DNA from: Caballeronia concitans | GTDB lineage: Bacteria; Pseudomonadota; Gammaproteobacteria; Burkholderiales; Burkholderiaceae | Assembly (NCBI RefSeq): GCF_001544615.1 | Contig: NZ_FCNV02000002.1 | Location: 682,001 to 746,000 of the forward strand | Length of the DNA stretch: 64,000 nt | Direction: 5' to 3' | The notes under the pieces: generated by a model | Databases searched by the model: none | Told to the model about the DNA's origin: nothing | The model's input: only the letters and a program-made list of their open reading frames with translations | Program-made: the position numbers and the translations under genes | Shown here: positions 26,305 to 35,860 of the stretch, piece after piece | How the letters are laid out: every line of letters starts with the position of its first letter | Numbering within the stretch: position 1 is the stretch's first letter

Positions 26305-29300
26305 TCAATGCCCCTTGTCCGGAGCGGACGGCGTCGCGTTCGGGCCGCTGCCGCCGGGTGTTCGCGGCGGCGGTTCGGATGCCGTCGCCGCGGGCGTCTG
26401 TCCGCTCTTCTTCTTCGAGCGCGCGGACAGCGTTTCGAGTCCCCAGAAGAACATCGGGATGAAGAACACGGCGATGACCGTCGCGCCCAGCATCCCGCCG
26501 ATCACGCCCGTGCCGATGGAATGCCGGCTGTTCGCCGATGCGCCCGTCGCGATGGCGAGCGGCACGCAGCCGAGAATGAACGCGAGCGATGTCATCACGA
26601 TCGGGCGCAGACGCTCTTCGGCGGCGGTCATGGTCGCGTCGAACACGGACTTGCCCGACTGCACGTTCAGCACCGCGAACTCGAAGATGAGAATGGCGTT
26701 CTTCGCGGCCAGCGCGACGAGCATCGTGAGGCCGATCTGGAAGTACACGTCGTTGTCGAGGCCGCGCAAAAGAATGGCGAGCAGCGCGCCGAAGATGGCG
26801 AAGGGCACGGCCATCAGCACGCCGAGCGGCAGGCTCCACTTCTCGTATTGCGCGGCGAGAATGAGGAACACCATGATCAGCCCGAACACGAAGACGAGGC
26901 CCGACGTGCCGCCCGACTGCTTCGCCTCGAACGCTTCGCCGCTCCACGCGATGCCGTAATCCGATGGCAAGCCCGACGCGACTTCCTCCAGCGCCTGTAT
27001 CACTTGCCCCGACGAATAGCCCGGCGCGGCGTTCGCGGTGATCTTCACCGCCGGGAAGTTGTTGAAGCGCGTGATGAGATCGGGGCCGGTCACGTAGCGC
27101 GTGTTGACCACCGACTTGAGCGGCACCATGCTGCCGTTCTTGCTCTTCACGAAGATCTGCGTGAGGTCGTCCGGTTTCAGGCGATACGAAGGCTCCGCCT
27201 GAAGAATCACTTGCCACAGGCGGCTCGACCGGTTGAACTGCGAGACATAGAGCGAGCCGAACATCGTTTGCATCGCGCTATAGACGTCTTCGACGGGCAC
27301 GCCGAGCGTCTCGGCCTTGTCGCGATCCACGTCCGCGAGCAGTTGCTGCGACGACGCGTTGAAGGTCGATGTCACGCCGGTCAACTCCGGCCTCGCCTTC
27401 GCCTTCGCGACGTAATCCTGCACGATGCCCGCGAACTGGGCGATGGTCGTATCGCCCTTGCTCTGTATCCACATTTCGGTGCCGCCCGTGGTGCCCAGGC
27501 CCGGAATGGAAGGCGGATTGAGCGGCACGACAATGCCCTCGCGCACTTGCGAAAGCGCCTTGTACGCATTGACGAGCACGGCGCGCGCGTTCTGTGTGCG
27601 GATATTGGCGGACGTGTAGCGGTCGTCGAAGCTCTTGAGCCCCACGAAGAACGTCGATGCGTTGTTCTTGTTCTGGCTGTCGAGCAGGCTGAAGCCGTCC
27701 ACCGTCGCGATGCTGCCGACCGCCGGCTGCTTCATGAAGTACTCGGTCACGCGGTCGGACACCGCGCCCGTGCGATCGAGCGAAGCCGCGTCCGGCATGA
27801 TGACCGCGCCGAGCAGATACCCCTGGTCTTCGGGCGGCAGGAAGGCCGTGGGAATGTCGCGCATCATCACGACGGCGAGCGCGATCATGCCGACGAACAG
27901 CAGCAGCGCGATCACGAATCGCCGGATGACGAGCCGCACGATGCGCGTGTAGCCGTGCGTCATGCGCGTGAACTGATTGTCGAACCAGCGGAAAAAGCCC
28001 TTCTTTTCGTGATGTCCGGGTTTGAGCAGGAGCGAGGCGAGCGCGGGCGAAAGCGTCAGCGCGACGATGCCCGAGATCACCACCGATATCGCGATGGTGA
28101 TGGCGAACTGCTTGTACATCTGCCCGGTGATGCCTCCGAGGAACGCCACCGGCACGAACACCGCGCACAGCACGAGCACGATGGCGACGACCGGCCCGGC
28201 GACCTCGTCCATCGCCTGTTTCGCGGCGGTTTTCGGATCGAGCTTGTGGACGGTCATGTTGCGCTCGACGTTTTCGATCACGACGATCGCATCGTCCACC
28301 ACGATGCCGATGGCGAGCACCATGCCGAACAGCGTCAGCATGTTGATGGAGAAGCCGAGCGCTTCCATGCCCATGAACGTGCCGACGATCGACACCGGCA
28401 CGGCCAGCACCGGGATGAGCGTCGCGCGCAGGCTTTGCAGGAACACGAACACCACGATCACCACGAGCACGACGGCTTCGAAGAACGTATGCACCACATC
28501 CGAGATGGATGCGCGCGTGAACTCCGTGGTGTCCATCGCGATCTGGTAGTCGATGCCTTCCGGGAACGTCTTTTTCATCTCCGCGAGACGCGCGCGCACC
28601 TGCTTCGAGACGTCGAGCGCGTTCGCGCCCGGCTGCTGATACACGGCGAGCACCGTCGCGGATTTGCCCTGAAAGCGGCTGCGAATGGAGTAATCCTTTT
28701 GCCCGAGTTCCGCGCGGCCCACGTCTTTCAAGCGCACGATGGCCGCGCCGCCGGATTCCGCGCGGATGATGATGTTCTCGAATTCGGCGGGCTCGGTGAG
28801 GCGCCCGGTTGTCGTCACGGCGAACGACTGCTCGACGGGCGAACCTGTCGGCGATTGCCCGAGCCGGCCCACCGCGAACTGCTGGTTCTGGTTCGCGACC
28901 GCGCGCTGCACGTCGGCGGCGGTGATGCCGAGCTGCGCCATGCGGTCGGGCTTGAGCCAGATGCGCATCGCGTAGTCGGGCGTGCCGAAGATGCTCGACT
29001 GATTCGCGCCGGGAATGCGCTTCAATGCATCGAGCACGTAGACGTTCGCGTAATTGGCGATGTAGGTAGCGTCGTAGCGTTCGTCGGGCGAATAGATCGC
29101 GACGACCATCATGAACGCCTGCGACTTCTTCTGCACCTGCACGCCCTGCGCCGTGACCGATTGCGGCAGTTGCGGCAGCGCGAGGTTCACGCGGTTCTGC
29201 ACGTCCACCTGCGCGAGTTCCGGATTCGTGCCGATCTGGAAGTAAGCATTGATCGTCAGATTGCCCGTCGACGAACTCGACGAGCTCATGTAGATCATGT

Positions 29301-29526
29301 TGTCCGCGCCGTTCACCTGCTGCTCGATCGGCGCGGCCACGTTGTTCGCGACGACCTCCGCGCTCGCACCCGGATACGTCGCGGAAATGGTGATCTGCGG
29401 CGGCGTGATGTCCGGGTATTGCGCGGTCGGCAGCGCGAGCATGGTGAGCGCGCCGCCGAGCGTGATGATGATCGAGATGACCGAGGCGAAGATCGGGCGG
29501 TCGATGCAGAAATGTGAGATGTTCAT
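26305..29526 (-). CDS. RND multidrug efflux pump inner-membrane subunit, AcrB/HAE1 family
   Basis: 1073 residues, start MNISHFCIDRPIFA chosen because it is the conserved N terminus and lies at the end of an otherwise unsupported longer frame. Features include YPDITPPQITISATYPGA, the GIVVDDAIVVIENVER motif in TM4 with the paired Asp residues of the proton relay, and twelve transmembrane segments in two homologous halves. The last 35 residues are Pro/Ser-rich. It exports hydrophobic drugs, solvents or biocides by proton antiport. Third place in family terms: closest to AcrB/MexB/MexF type; no specific name can be assigned. Confidence 0.96.
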   Translation of the reverse strand: MNISHFCIDRPIFASVISIIITLGGALTMLALPTAQYPDITPPQITISATYPGASAEVVANNVAAPIEQQVNGADNMIYMSSSSSSTGNLTINAYFQIGTNPELAQVDVQNRVNLALPQLPQSVTAQGVQVQKKSQAFMMVVAIYSPDERYDATYIANYANVYVLDALKRIPGANQSSIFGTPDYAMRIWLKPDRMAQLGITAADVQRAVANQNQQFAVGRLGQSPTGSPVEQSFAVTTTGRLTEPAEFENIIIRAESGGAAIVRLKDVGRAELGQKDYSIRSRFQGKSATVLAVYQQPGANALDVSKQVRARLAEMKKTFPEGIDYQIAMDTTEFTRASISDVVHTFFEAVVLVVIVVFVFLQSLRATLIPVLAVPVSIVGTFMGMEALGFSINMLTLFGMVLAIGIVVDDAIVVIENVERNMTVHKLDPKTAAKQAMDEVAGPVVAIVLVLCAVFVPVAFLGGITGQMYKQFAITIAISVVISGIVALTLSPALASLLLKPGHHEKKGFFRWFDNQFTRMTHGYTRIVRLVIRRFVIALLLFVGMIALAVVMMRDIPTAFLPPEDQGYLLGAVIMPDAASLDRTGAVSDRVTEYFMKQPAVGSIATVDGFSLLDSQNKNNASTFFVGLKSFDDRYTSANIRTQNARAVLVNAYKALSQVREGIVVPLNPPSIPGLGTTGGTEMWIQSKGDTTIAQFAGIVQDYVAKAKARPELTGVTSTFNASSQQLLADVDRDKAETLGVPVEDVYSAMQTMFGSLYVSQFNRSSRLWQVILQAEPSYRLKPDDLTQIFVKSKNGSMVPLKSVVNTRYVTGPDLITRFNNFPAVKITANAAPGYSSGQVIQALEEVASGLPSDYGIAWSGEAFEAKQSGGTSGLVFVFGLIMVFLILAAQYEKWSLPLGVLMAVPFAIFGALLAILLRGLDNDVYFQIGLTMLVALAAKNAILIFEFAVLNVQSGKSVFDATMTAAEERLRPIVMTSLAFILGCVPLAIATGASANSRHSIGTGVIGGMLGATVIAVFFIPMFFWGLETLSARSKKKSGQTPAATASEPPPRTPGGSGPNATPSAPDKGH

Positions 29527-29573
29527 TGGCCTTTTCCGCTTTTCTGCTCGGCTTGGCTGATGGCTATTGATGC

Positions 29574-30863
29574 TTACTGCTGGCTCTCGCTGGCGGGCTT
29601 CGTCGTCCCGATCGACGCCTGCGCGCCCGATGCCGCCATCGCAGCCGATGCCGGGGCCGCGCCCTCCGCCGGCGCGCTCACCACGCGCACCTGCGAATCC
29701 GCAGCGACGCGAATCGCGCCATCGACGATCACGCGTTCGCCCGCGCGAAGACCGCTCGTGATGAACCAGTCGTCGCCGTGCCATTCGCCCACTTCGATCA
29801 CGCGCTGATGCGGCTTCGACTGATCGTCGAGCACCCACACGAAATGGCTCTTCGCGCCTTGCAGCACGGCGCGTTGCGGCACGAGGATCGCGTTGGGCCG
29901 CAGCGCCCCCGACACGCGCGCCTTCACGAACTGGCCGGGACGCAGCGTGCCCTTCGGATTCGCGAACGACGCGCGGACCAGAAAGGTGCCGGTCTGCGTG
30001 CTGAAAGCGGGATTCGTGAAATCGATACGGCCGGTCTCCGGATACACGGAGCCATCGGCCTGAATGACGGTGACATCGAACTGATTGTTGGGCGGAAAGC
30101 GCAACTGTCCTTTCTGAATCTGCTCGCGATACGTCAGCAGCTCGTTCTCCGAGATGCTGAAGTTGACCCACATCGGATCGAGCTGATAGACGTAGGTGAG
30201 CAGGCCCGATTGCGTCGGCGTGACGTAGCTGCCTTCCTGCACGCGCGCGAAACTCGAAAGCCCCTTGAGCGGCGAGCGAATGGTCGTATAGCTGAGATTG
30301 AGTTGCGCGGTCTGCACTTCGCCTTGCGCCGCGATGACGGCGGCCTCCGCGCTCTTTTCGTTGCCGATGGCGTCGTCGAGATCCTTCTTGCTCAACGCGT
30401 TCATTGCGGCAAGCGGCTTCACGCGCGCGAGATTCTGTTGCGTGACGAGCAGCCGCGCCTGCTGCTGCGAAAGCGCGCCCTTGGCGGTTTGCAGCGCGGC
30501 TTCGAACGGGCGCTTGTCCATCAAGAACATGATCTGGTTCGCCGCGACGAGCGCGCCTTCGGTGTACATGCGCTTTTCGAGGAAGCCGTCGACGCGCGCG
30601 CGTATTTCCACTTCGCGCGAGCTTTGTGTCTGCGCGGTGAATTCGAATTCGACCGGCGTCGTTTTCGCGGCGACGGTGACCACCGTCACGTCGACGGCGG
30701 CGCGCGGCGGTTCGGCGGGCGGCTTCCTGCATGCGGCCAGCGAGAGCAGGGCCAGCGCCGCGAGCGGCATGTAGCGGCGTGCGTGCATCGACTGTATCGC
30801 GTGGGACATCCGCGCATGACCGCCATGCAGTAATCGTTCCGACACCAACGCCATGAACGTCAT
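29574..30863 (-). CDS. RND efflux periplasmic adaptor (membrane fusion protein)
   Basis: 429 residues from the ATG at 30863, which has GAGAGG five bases upstream. Starts at 30809 and 30788 give a more usual signal peptide but lack a good binding site. A lipobox SLAAC follows a hydrophobic run. The mature part has the lipoyl halves (EIRARVDGFLEKR...EGALV; SYTTIRSPLKG), a helical hairpin between them, and beta-barrel and membrane-proximal domains (NAILVPQRAVLQG). An Ala/Ser-rich tail ends the protein. First gene of the six-gene minus-strand operon. Confidence 0.92.
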   Translation of the reverse strand: MTFMALVSERLLHGGHARMSHAIQSMHARRYMPLAALALLSLAACRKPPAEPPRAAVDVTVVTVAAKTTPVEFEFTAQTQSSREVEIRARVDGFLEKRMYTEGALVAANQIMFLMDKRPFEAALQTAKGALSQQQARLLVTQQNLARVKPLAAMNALSKKDLDDAIGNEKSAEAAVIAAQGEVQTAQLNLSYTTIRSPLKGLSSFARVQEGSYVTPTQSGLLTYVYQLDPMWVNFSISENELLTYREQIQKGQLRFPPNNQFDVTVIQADGSVYPETGRIDFTNPAFSTQTGTFLVRASFANPKGTLRPGQFVKARVSGALRPNAILVPQRAVLQGAKSHFVWVLDDQSKPHQRVIEVGEWHGDDWFITSGLRAGERVIVDGAIRVAADSQVRVVSAPAEGAAPASAAMAASGAQASIGTTKPASESQQ

Positions 30864-31618
30864 GAACGCCTCTCTTCTTGGGATGGCTTGACCAGGGTGC
30901 GGGCGCTTTGGCGCGCTCGCCGTCACATGCTCGCGGCGCGCGAAGAACGCCTGCATGCCGATGCCGGCAACGCGCGTGTCTCACGGCGCTGCATTCGCCA
31001 TGCAGTGATTACGCGCGCGACGGATTGACGTGTCGATGTCAACGAGCGCGAGACCCGAGCCTCATAAGTGCCGTAGCTGCCTCCGTTTTCGATGTTCGCG
31101 CAATGGCCGGAGACACTTGCATGCCTGGCCACGAGCGGTCACCGCGTGCATGCCGGTGCGCCTGACGAATCTACTAATAGCCGAATAATGTTGAAAACGC
31201 CATAGGGTTCGTGCGTGGCATTTGCGGGCGTGGGTTCGTGTCGATTCGTGAAACGGTGGGGGTCAGTGAGAATAGTTTTGTGTCCGAAGTAAATACTTGA
31301 TTTCGCTTTCTTGCATGTGACGTTTCCACTGTTTCATAACGCGAGGAATGGACGCTCTTTCGACGACGAGATCGGCTGAACATACGTGCTGCCCTTACGG
31401 CATGAGCCGGGTTCAGCGAGCGCGTTTTGTCGGCTCAATCACCTTCATGGGAATGAGCTGACTCCAAGGGTTTTCCCTCCCTCCCGCATTTGTCGATAGC
31501 CGCCTGTCCGGATAGCGCCTGCTATCGTTCGGTCTTAACATCTGCTGCCTGGCGTCGATCCGGCGCCGGCGTCCCACCGAAAGCGCGTCACGAAACGTGC
31601 CCGACAACATGGAACAAG
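30864..31618. other. Intergenic region between divergent efflux and TpsB genes
   Basis: 755 bases without a convincing gene. The stretch at about 31170-31360 is clearly less GC-rich than its surroundings, with runs such as GAATAGTTTTGTG and AAATACTTGATTTCG. It should hold the promoters of both divergent units. No regulator of the efflux pump is adjacent, which is unusual for RND operons. Confidence 0.5.
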
Positions 31619-33448
31619 ATGCGCAATCCGCTCGTGGAACCGCGCGCCCGCTATTTCGCGGGCGCTCATCGTCCGGCACGGCGTCATCGGCTGACAAGGC
31701 TTTGCCTCGCGACGCTGCTGCTGTCGAGCGCGTTTGCCCGCGCGCAGTCTTATCGCGATGTCAGTCCCACGCCGCCGCCCGCGCCCGCGCGTCCCGCCGC
31801 GCCGCCGCAGCCGCCGCAAGCCGAAAGCGCGTCGGCGCAAGTGGCCGTCGCCGCGCTGCGCGGACTCGTGTTCGAAGCATCGGCGTCGGGTTCGCGCGAG
31901 GCGGGCGCGCCGGGCGCATCGGCGAATGAAGCCGCGCGCGCAGCCGATGGACGCATCGTCGCGCGCGGTCTGCCTCCGCTCGACGACGCGTTCCTGCAAG
32001 GCTTCGCCGCCGATCTCGATCGCCCGCTCACCTTCGCGCGACTTGCGGAGATTCGGCGCGCCGTGGTCGCGCGTTATCGCGAAAGCGGGCTGCCGCTCGT
32101 CGATGTCTACGTGCCCGAGCAGGACGTGACGGACGGCGTCGTGCGGATCGCGGTGGCGAGCTATCGGCTGGGCCGGGTGATCCCGCGCGGCAATCGCTAT
32201 TTCTCCGATGCGCTGCTCGAGGGCGACATGCCGCTCACCGCCGGCGACGCCATCCGCGAATCCGACGTCGCCACGGGCCTCGCGTTGCTCAACGCGAACC
32301 CGTATCGCGCGGTCGATGTGATCTACGCGCCCGGCGAGGCCGAAAGCACCACCGACGTGATCCTGCAAACCGCCGACCGTTTCCCGATGCGCGTCTCGGC
32401 GGGCTACGACAACGCGGGCGTGCCGCAGCTCGGCCGCGACCGCTTCTTCGCGGGCATCGACTATGGCAATCTCTTCGGCCTCGATCAGCAGATCGCGTAT
32501 CAGATCACCGCGAGCAACGACGCGCTGAGCGGCAATCCGGACATCGAAGGGCGTCCGAACCGTCCGCGCTTCGTCGCGCACGCGCTCAGTTATTCCGCGC
32601 CATTGCCGTGGCGCGACCGCATCGAACTATTCGGCGTCTACGCGCAAAGCACGCCGCGCCTGCCGGACAGTTACGGGCAAACGGGCATCTCCGCGCAGGC
32701 GAGCATCCGCTACGACTGGCGGCTCACGCCGTTCTCGGGCTGGCAGCAACAGGTGCAGTTCGGCTACGACTACAAGCGGTCGAACAACAACCTCGAATTC
32801 GGCGGATTCCAGGTGTTCAATTCCAACACGCATATCCATCAATTCCTGCTTGCGTACGATCTGAACCGCAGCGATGCGAGCGGCCAGACACGCGCGAACG
32901 CGACCGTCGTGCTGAGTCCCGGCCGGCTCGACGCCGACAATCGCGACGCCGCGTTCGAAAGCGCGCGTCACGGCGCGACGCCACGCTACATGTACGCGCA
33001 GTTGTCGGCGCAGCGCGATGTGGCGCTGGGCGCCGGTTTCGTCGCATGGGGAAGGGCGGCGCTGCAATGGACGCCCGACACGCTGCTGCCGAGCGAAGAG
33101 ATGGGGCTGGGCGGCGACAGCAGCGTGCGCGGTTACCTGCCGTATGTCGTGCAGGGCGATCGCGGATGGAACGTGCAGACGGAAATCCGCACGCCGCCGT
33201 GGAGCATCGGCGAAAGCGGCGTGGCGATCCAGCCGTTCCTCTTCGTCGATGCAGGCCGCGTGTGGAACCGCATCGATCAGCCGACGGAGCCGAACAACGG
33301 ATCGCTCGTCGGCATAGGCGGCGGGTTCCGCTTTCAGGTCAACCGCTTCGTCAACGTGCGCGGCACGTTCGGGTATCCGCTGCACGCCGCGGTTCCCGCC
33401 GGATCCAAAGCGCCGGTCGGGATGCTGTATATCGTGCTCGGCTCGTGA
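31619..33448 (+). CDS. Two-partner secretion outer-membrane transporter, TpsB (ShlB/FhaC/HecB family)
   Basis: 609 residues; the ATG at 31619 precedes a signal peptide (basic, then LCLATLLLSSAFARAQS). A Pro/Ala linker follows, then POTRA-type domains around residues 90-250 (TFARLAEIRRAVVARYRESGLPLVDVYVP; RGNRYFSDALL). The C-terminal 350 residues are a beta-barrel with the GLGGDSSVRGYLP motif, the conserved loop-6 VRGY/F element of Omp85/TpsB proteins. It would secrete a TpsA protein. The convergent TpsA gene ends only 6 bases away and is the obvious partner. Confidence 0.92.
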   Translation: MRNPLVEPRARYFAGAHRPARRHRLTRLCLATLLLSSAFARAQSYRDVSPTPPPAPARPAAPPQPPQAESASAQVAVAALRGLVFEASASGSREAGAPGASANEAARAADGRIVARGLPPLDDAFLQGFAADLDRPLTFARLAEIRRAVVARYRESGLPLVDVYVPEQDVTDGVVRIAVASYRLGRVIPRGNRYFSDALLEGDMPLTAGDAIRESDVATGLALLNANPYRAVDVIYAPGEAESTTDVILQTADRFPMRVSAGYDNAGVPQLGRDRFFAGIDYGNLFGLDQQIAYQITASNDALSGNPDIEGRPNRPRFVAHALSYSAPLPWRDRIELFGVYAQSTPRLPDSYGQTGISAQASIRYDWRLTPFSGWQQQVQFGYDYKRSNNNLEFGGFQVFNSNTHIHQFLLAYDLNRSDASGQTRANATVVLSPGRLDADNRDAAFESARHGATPRYMYAQLSAQRDVALGAGFVAWGRAALQWTPDTLLPSEEMGLGGDSSVRGYLPYVVQGDRGWNVQTEIRTPPWSIGESGVAIQPFLFVDAGRVWNRIDQPTEPNNGSLVGIGGGFRFQVNRFVNVRGTFGYPLHAAVPAGSKAPVGMLYIVLGS

Positions 33449-33454
33449 CGGCGG

Positions 33455-35761
33455 CTACTTGTTCACCTGCCATTGCAGCACGGGATGCGAGACGCCCGGC
33501 ACGAACGTCCACGTGCCGCCCGGCCCGAAGTTCCAGCTCGGCGCGAAGCTCGACGCCATGCCCATCTGCGCGGTCGTTAAGCCGTTGGCGGCGGGGATCG
33601 CGTTGCCCGTGGCCGCGCCGACCGTCTGCCCCGACACCTCGCGATCCCAGTAGACGTCCTTCGCGACGTTGCCGACGTTCGTGGATACGAGGCCGCCCAC
33701 ATAGCCCGGGGGAAAGATGGTCGGCAGCGCCATCGCGGCGAACGATTCCTCGATCTTGCCCGTGTTGTACTCGGCCAGTCCGCCATCGGTCACGCCGCCG
33801 CCGCTGCCCGTCGCATACGATTGCCGGATGATGCCGGTCTTGCCGTTGCCCGCCGTGATGCCGCCCACGTGAGCATGCGTGCCGCCGCCGTAGTCGCCGG
33901 TCGCCCACGACTGCACGATCAGTCCCGTGTTGGATAGCGCGATGCCGCCCATCGACCCTTGCGCGTACAGCGACACGTTGCTGGTGGCACGCGAGATGGT
34001 GCCCGAGTTCTCGCCGACGACACCGCCGATGGCGCCCGCGCCGATCTCGTCCGTCGACATCTGGCCGGTGACGTTGACGTTGGCGATCAGCCCCGCCGAC
34101 GTGCCCGCGAGCAGTCCCGCGACCGTGCCCCACGGCGACGCATACGCGTTCGTGAGATTCAGGTTGCGCACCACGCCCGATGCGCCGATCGCCGAGAACA
34201 TGCCGAGCGGCGGCGAGTTCGAGAAAGGCGTCGTGCTGAACGAGATGCCGTCGATGATATGGCCGAAGCCGTCGAACTGGCCGGTGAAGCCCGTCGTGCT
34301 GGCAAGGCCGATGGGCGTGAACGATCCGCTCGCCTTAAGATCCTTTCCGAGCGCGTAATTGCCGCTCAGGTTCTGCGAGATGTTCTCCAACTCCGCGATG
34401 GAATTGACGAGCTGATACGCGGTCACCTGCGTCTTGAGTCCGCTGAACGGCGCGGCGGCCCACGCGGCGTTCGTGCGAATGGTGCCGGGCGTGAAGGTGC
34501 CGTTCGAATCGTGGAACGCGGCGACGATGCCCGTGCTTCGCGACCAGTCGATCGTGCCTTGGTTCGTCACGCTGCCGTTGTTGTCGATGCTCTTCGAATC
34601 CGCGCGCAGGTAAAGATTGCCCGCGCCCGTGTTGGCGATGGTGGTGACCGGTCCGAGCAGGATCGAATGCCCGGCCTTGAGCACGAGCGTGGCGTTGCCG
34701 GTCCAGGTCAGCGTCGAAAGCACGTTGATGTCGCTGTCCGCTTCGATGGTCACCGACGTGCCTTTCGACAGGCTCCCCGCGATCGCCGCCGCGTTATGCG
34801 GCCCGGCGTTCAGTTCGCCCACGCCGATGGTCCACTTCGCCGCCGTCACCGTGCTGTCTTCCAGTTCCATCGTCTTGCCGGTGGTCTGGACCGTGCCGCC
34901 CGAGCCGTCGCTGTTGCGCGCGGTGATCGCTTCGTGCTGCTGCACATCGCCCTGATGCGCGATGAGCCAGACGTGACCGTCGCGCGTGGCGGTGCCGGTC
35001 GCGCGCAGTCCCGCGTGATGGCCGGCGAGCGCGTAGACGTTGCCATCGGCGGCCTGGAGATGGATCTGCGCGGCGCGTATGCCGCCCCGGTTCACCACGT
35101 CGCCTTGCGCGCCCGGCTGCACGAAGACTTGCGCGCCGCTCGTCGAATCCTTGAGCAGCACGTTGTTGCCCGCGATGAGTTCCGCCGTGCCGTTGGGCGC
35201 GGAAATGCGGCCCGCGTTCTCGGTGTGCGCGAGCGAGATGAGGAAGACATCGCCGCCCGTCGAACTGATCTTGCCGAGATTGACGACGGACGCGGTGCTC
35301 GTGCCCGACAACGTGAGCGGGCCGCCCGCGATGAACGCGTCGTTGCTCGTGTCGAGCGTGGCGGCGACGAAGCGGCCGCCTGTGGTCACCACGCCTTGCT
35401 GCCCGATCACCACGCCTTGCGGATTGATGAGGTAAAAGCTGCCTGTCGCGCTGAGATTCCCGTCGATGGCCGAGGCATTCGGACCGGTCACGCGCGAAAG
35501 CGTCGCGCCCGCGCCGTTGTTGACGTTCACGCTGTTGCCCGCGCCGATGGAAAAGCTGTTCCAGTCGATCACGCCGCGCGTGGTGCTTTGCGTGATGTTG
35601 ACCTGCGTGGCCGACGACGTGATGCTGCCCGAGCCGGCCTTGAACTGGCCGTTCTGCGGCAGCGGTCCGGCGGCGAAGGCGGCCGGCACCGAGGCGCTCA
35701 CCAGAAACACGATCGCGGCGGGCCTGATGAGCCGGCCGTGCTTGGACGATTCATCGCGCAT
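33455..35761 (-). CDS. Two-partner secretion exoprotein, TpsA with GLUG motifs
   Basis: 768 residues, ATG at 35761 with GGGAG upstream. Signal peptide to about residue 31. The TPS secretion domain follows (about 32-280), including GVIDWNSFSIG, the SFYLINPQGVVIG motif and GGRFVAATL. From about residue 480 there are GLUG-type repeats: GTVAGLLAGTSAG, GGVVGENSGTIS, GGIALSNTG, GGLVSTNVGNV. It lacks the very long repeats of large haemagglutinins. Likely a secreted adhesin. It is tail-to-tail with its putative TpsB rather than downstream of it, so the two have separate promoters. Confidence 0.9.
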   Translation of the reverse strand: MRDESSKHGRLIRPAAIVFLVSASVPAAFAAGPLPQNGQFKAGSGSITSSATQVNITQSTTRGVIDWNSFSIGAGNSVNVNNGAGATLSRVTGPNASAIDGNLSATGSFYLINPQGVVIGQQGVVTTGGRFVAATLDTSNDAFIAGGPLTLSGTSTASVVNLGKISSTGGDVFLISLAHTENAGRISAPNGTAELIAGNNVLLKDSTSGAQVFVQPGAQGDVVNRGGIRAAQIHLQAADGNVYALAGHHAGLRATGTATRDGHVWLIAHQGDVQQHEAITARNSDGSGGTVQTTGKTMELEDSTVTAAKWTIGVGELNAGPHNAAAIAGSLSKGTSVTIEADSDINVLSTLTWTGNATLVLKAGHSILLGPVTTIANTGAGNLYLRADSKSIDNNGSVTNQGTIDWSRSTGIVAAFHDSNGTFTPGTIRTNAAWAAAPFSGLKTQVTAYQLVNSIAELENISQNLSGNYALGKDLKASGSFTPIGLASTTGFTGQFDGFGHIIDGISFSTTPFSNSPPLGMFSAIGASGVVRNLNLTNAYASPWGTVAGLLAGTSAGLIANVNVTGQMSTDEIGAGAIGGVVGENSGTISRATSNVSLYAQGSMGGIALSNTGLIVQSWATGDYGGGTHAHVGGITAGNGKTGIIRQSYATGSGGGVTDGGLAEYNTGKIEESFAAMALPTIFPPGYVGGLVSTNVGNVAKDVYWDREVSGQTVGAATGNAIPAANGLTTAQMGMASSFAPSWNFGPGGTWTFVPGVSHPVLQWQVNK

Positions 35762-35860
35762 GACGTCTCCCGTTGCGTGGCACACCGAACTGACCGGTGG
35801 ATCATTCAGGATAGAACCGGATCGGGTAATTTCAATGCGGCAGTGCGGGCCGCGGACGCA

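Noticed and set aside
29527-30984. N-terminal extension of the RND pump frame
   Set aside because: It is a shadow of the adaptor gene in another frame; the pump starts at the conserved MNISHFCIDRP at 29526.
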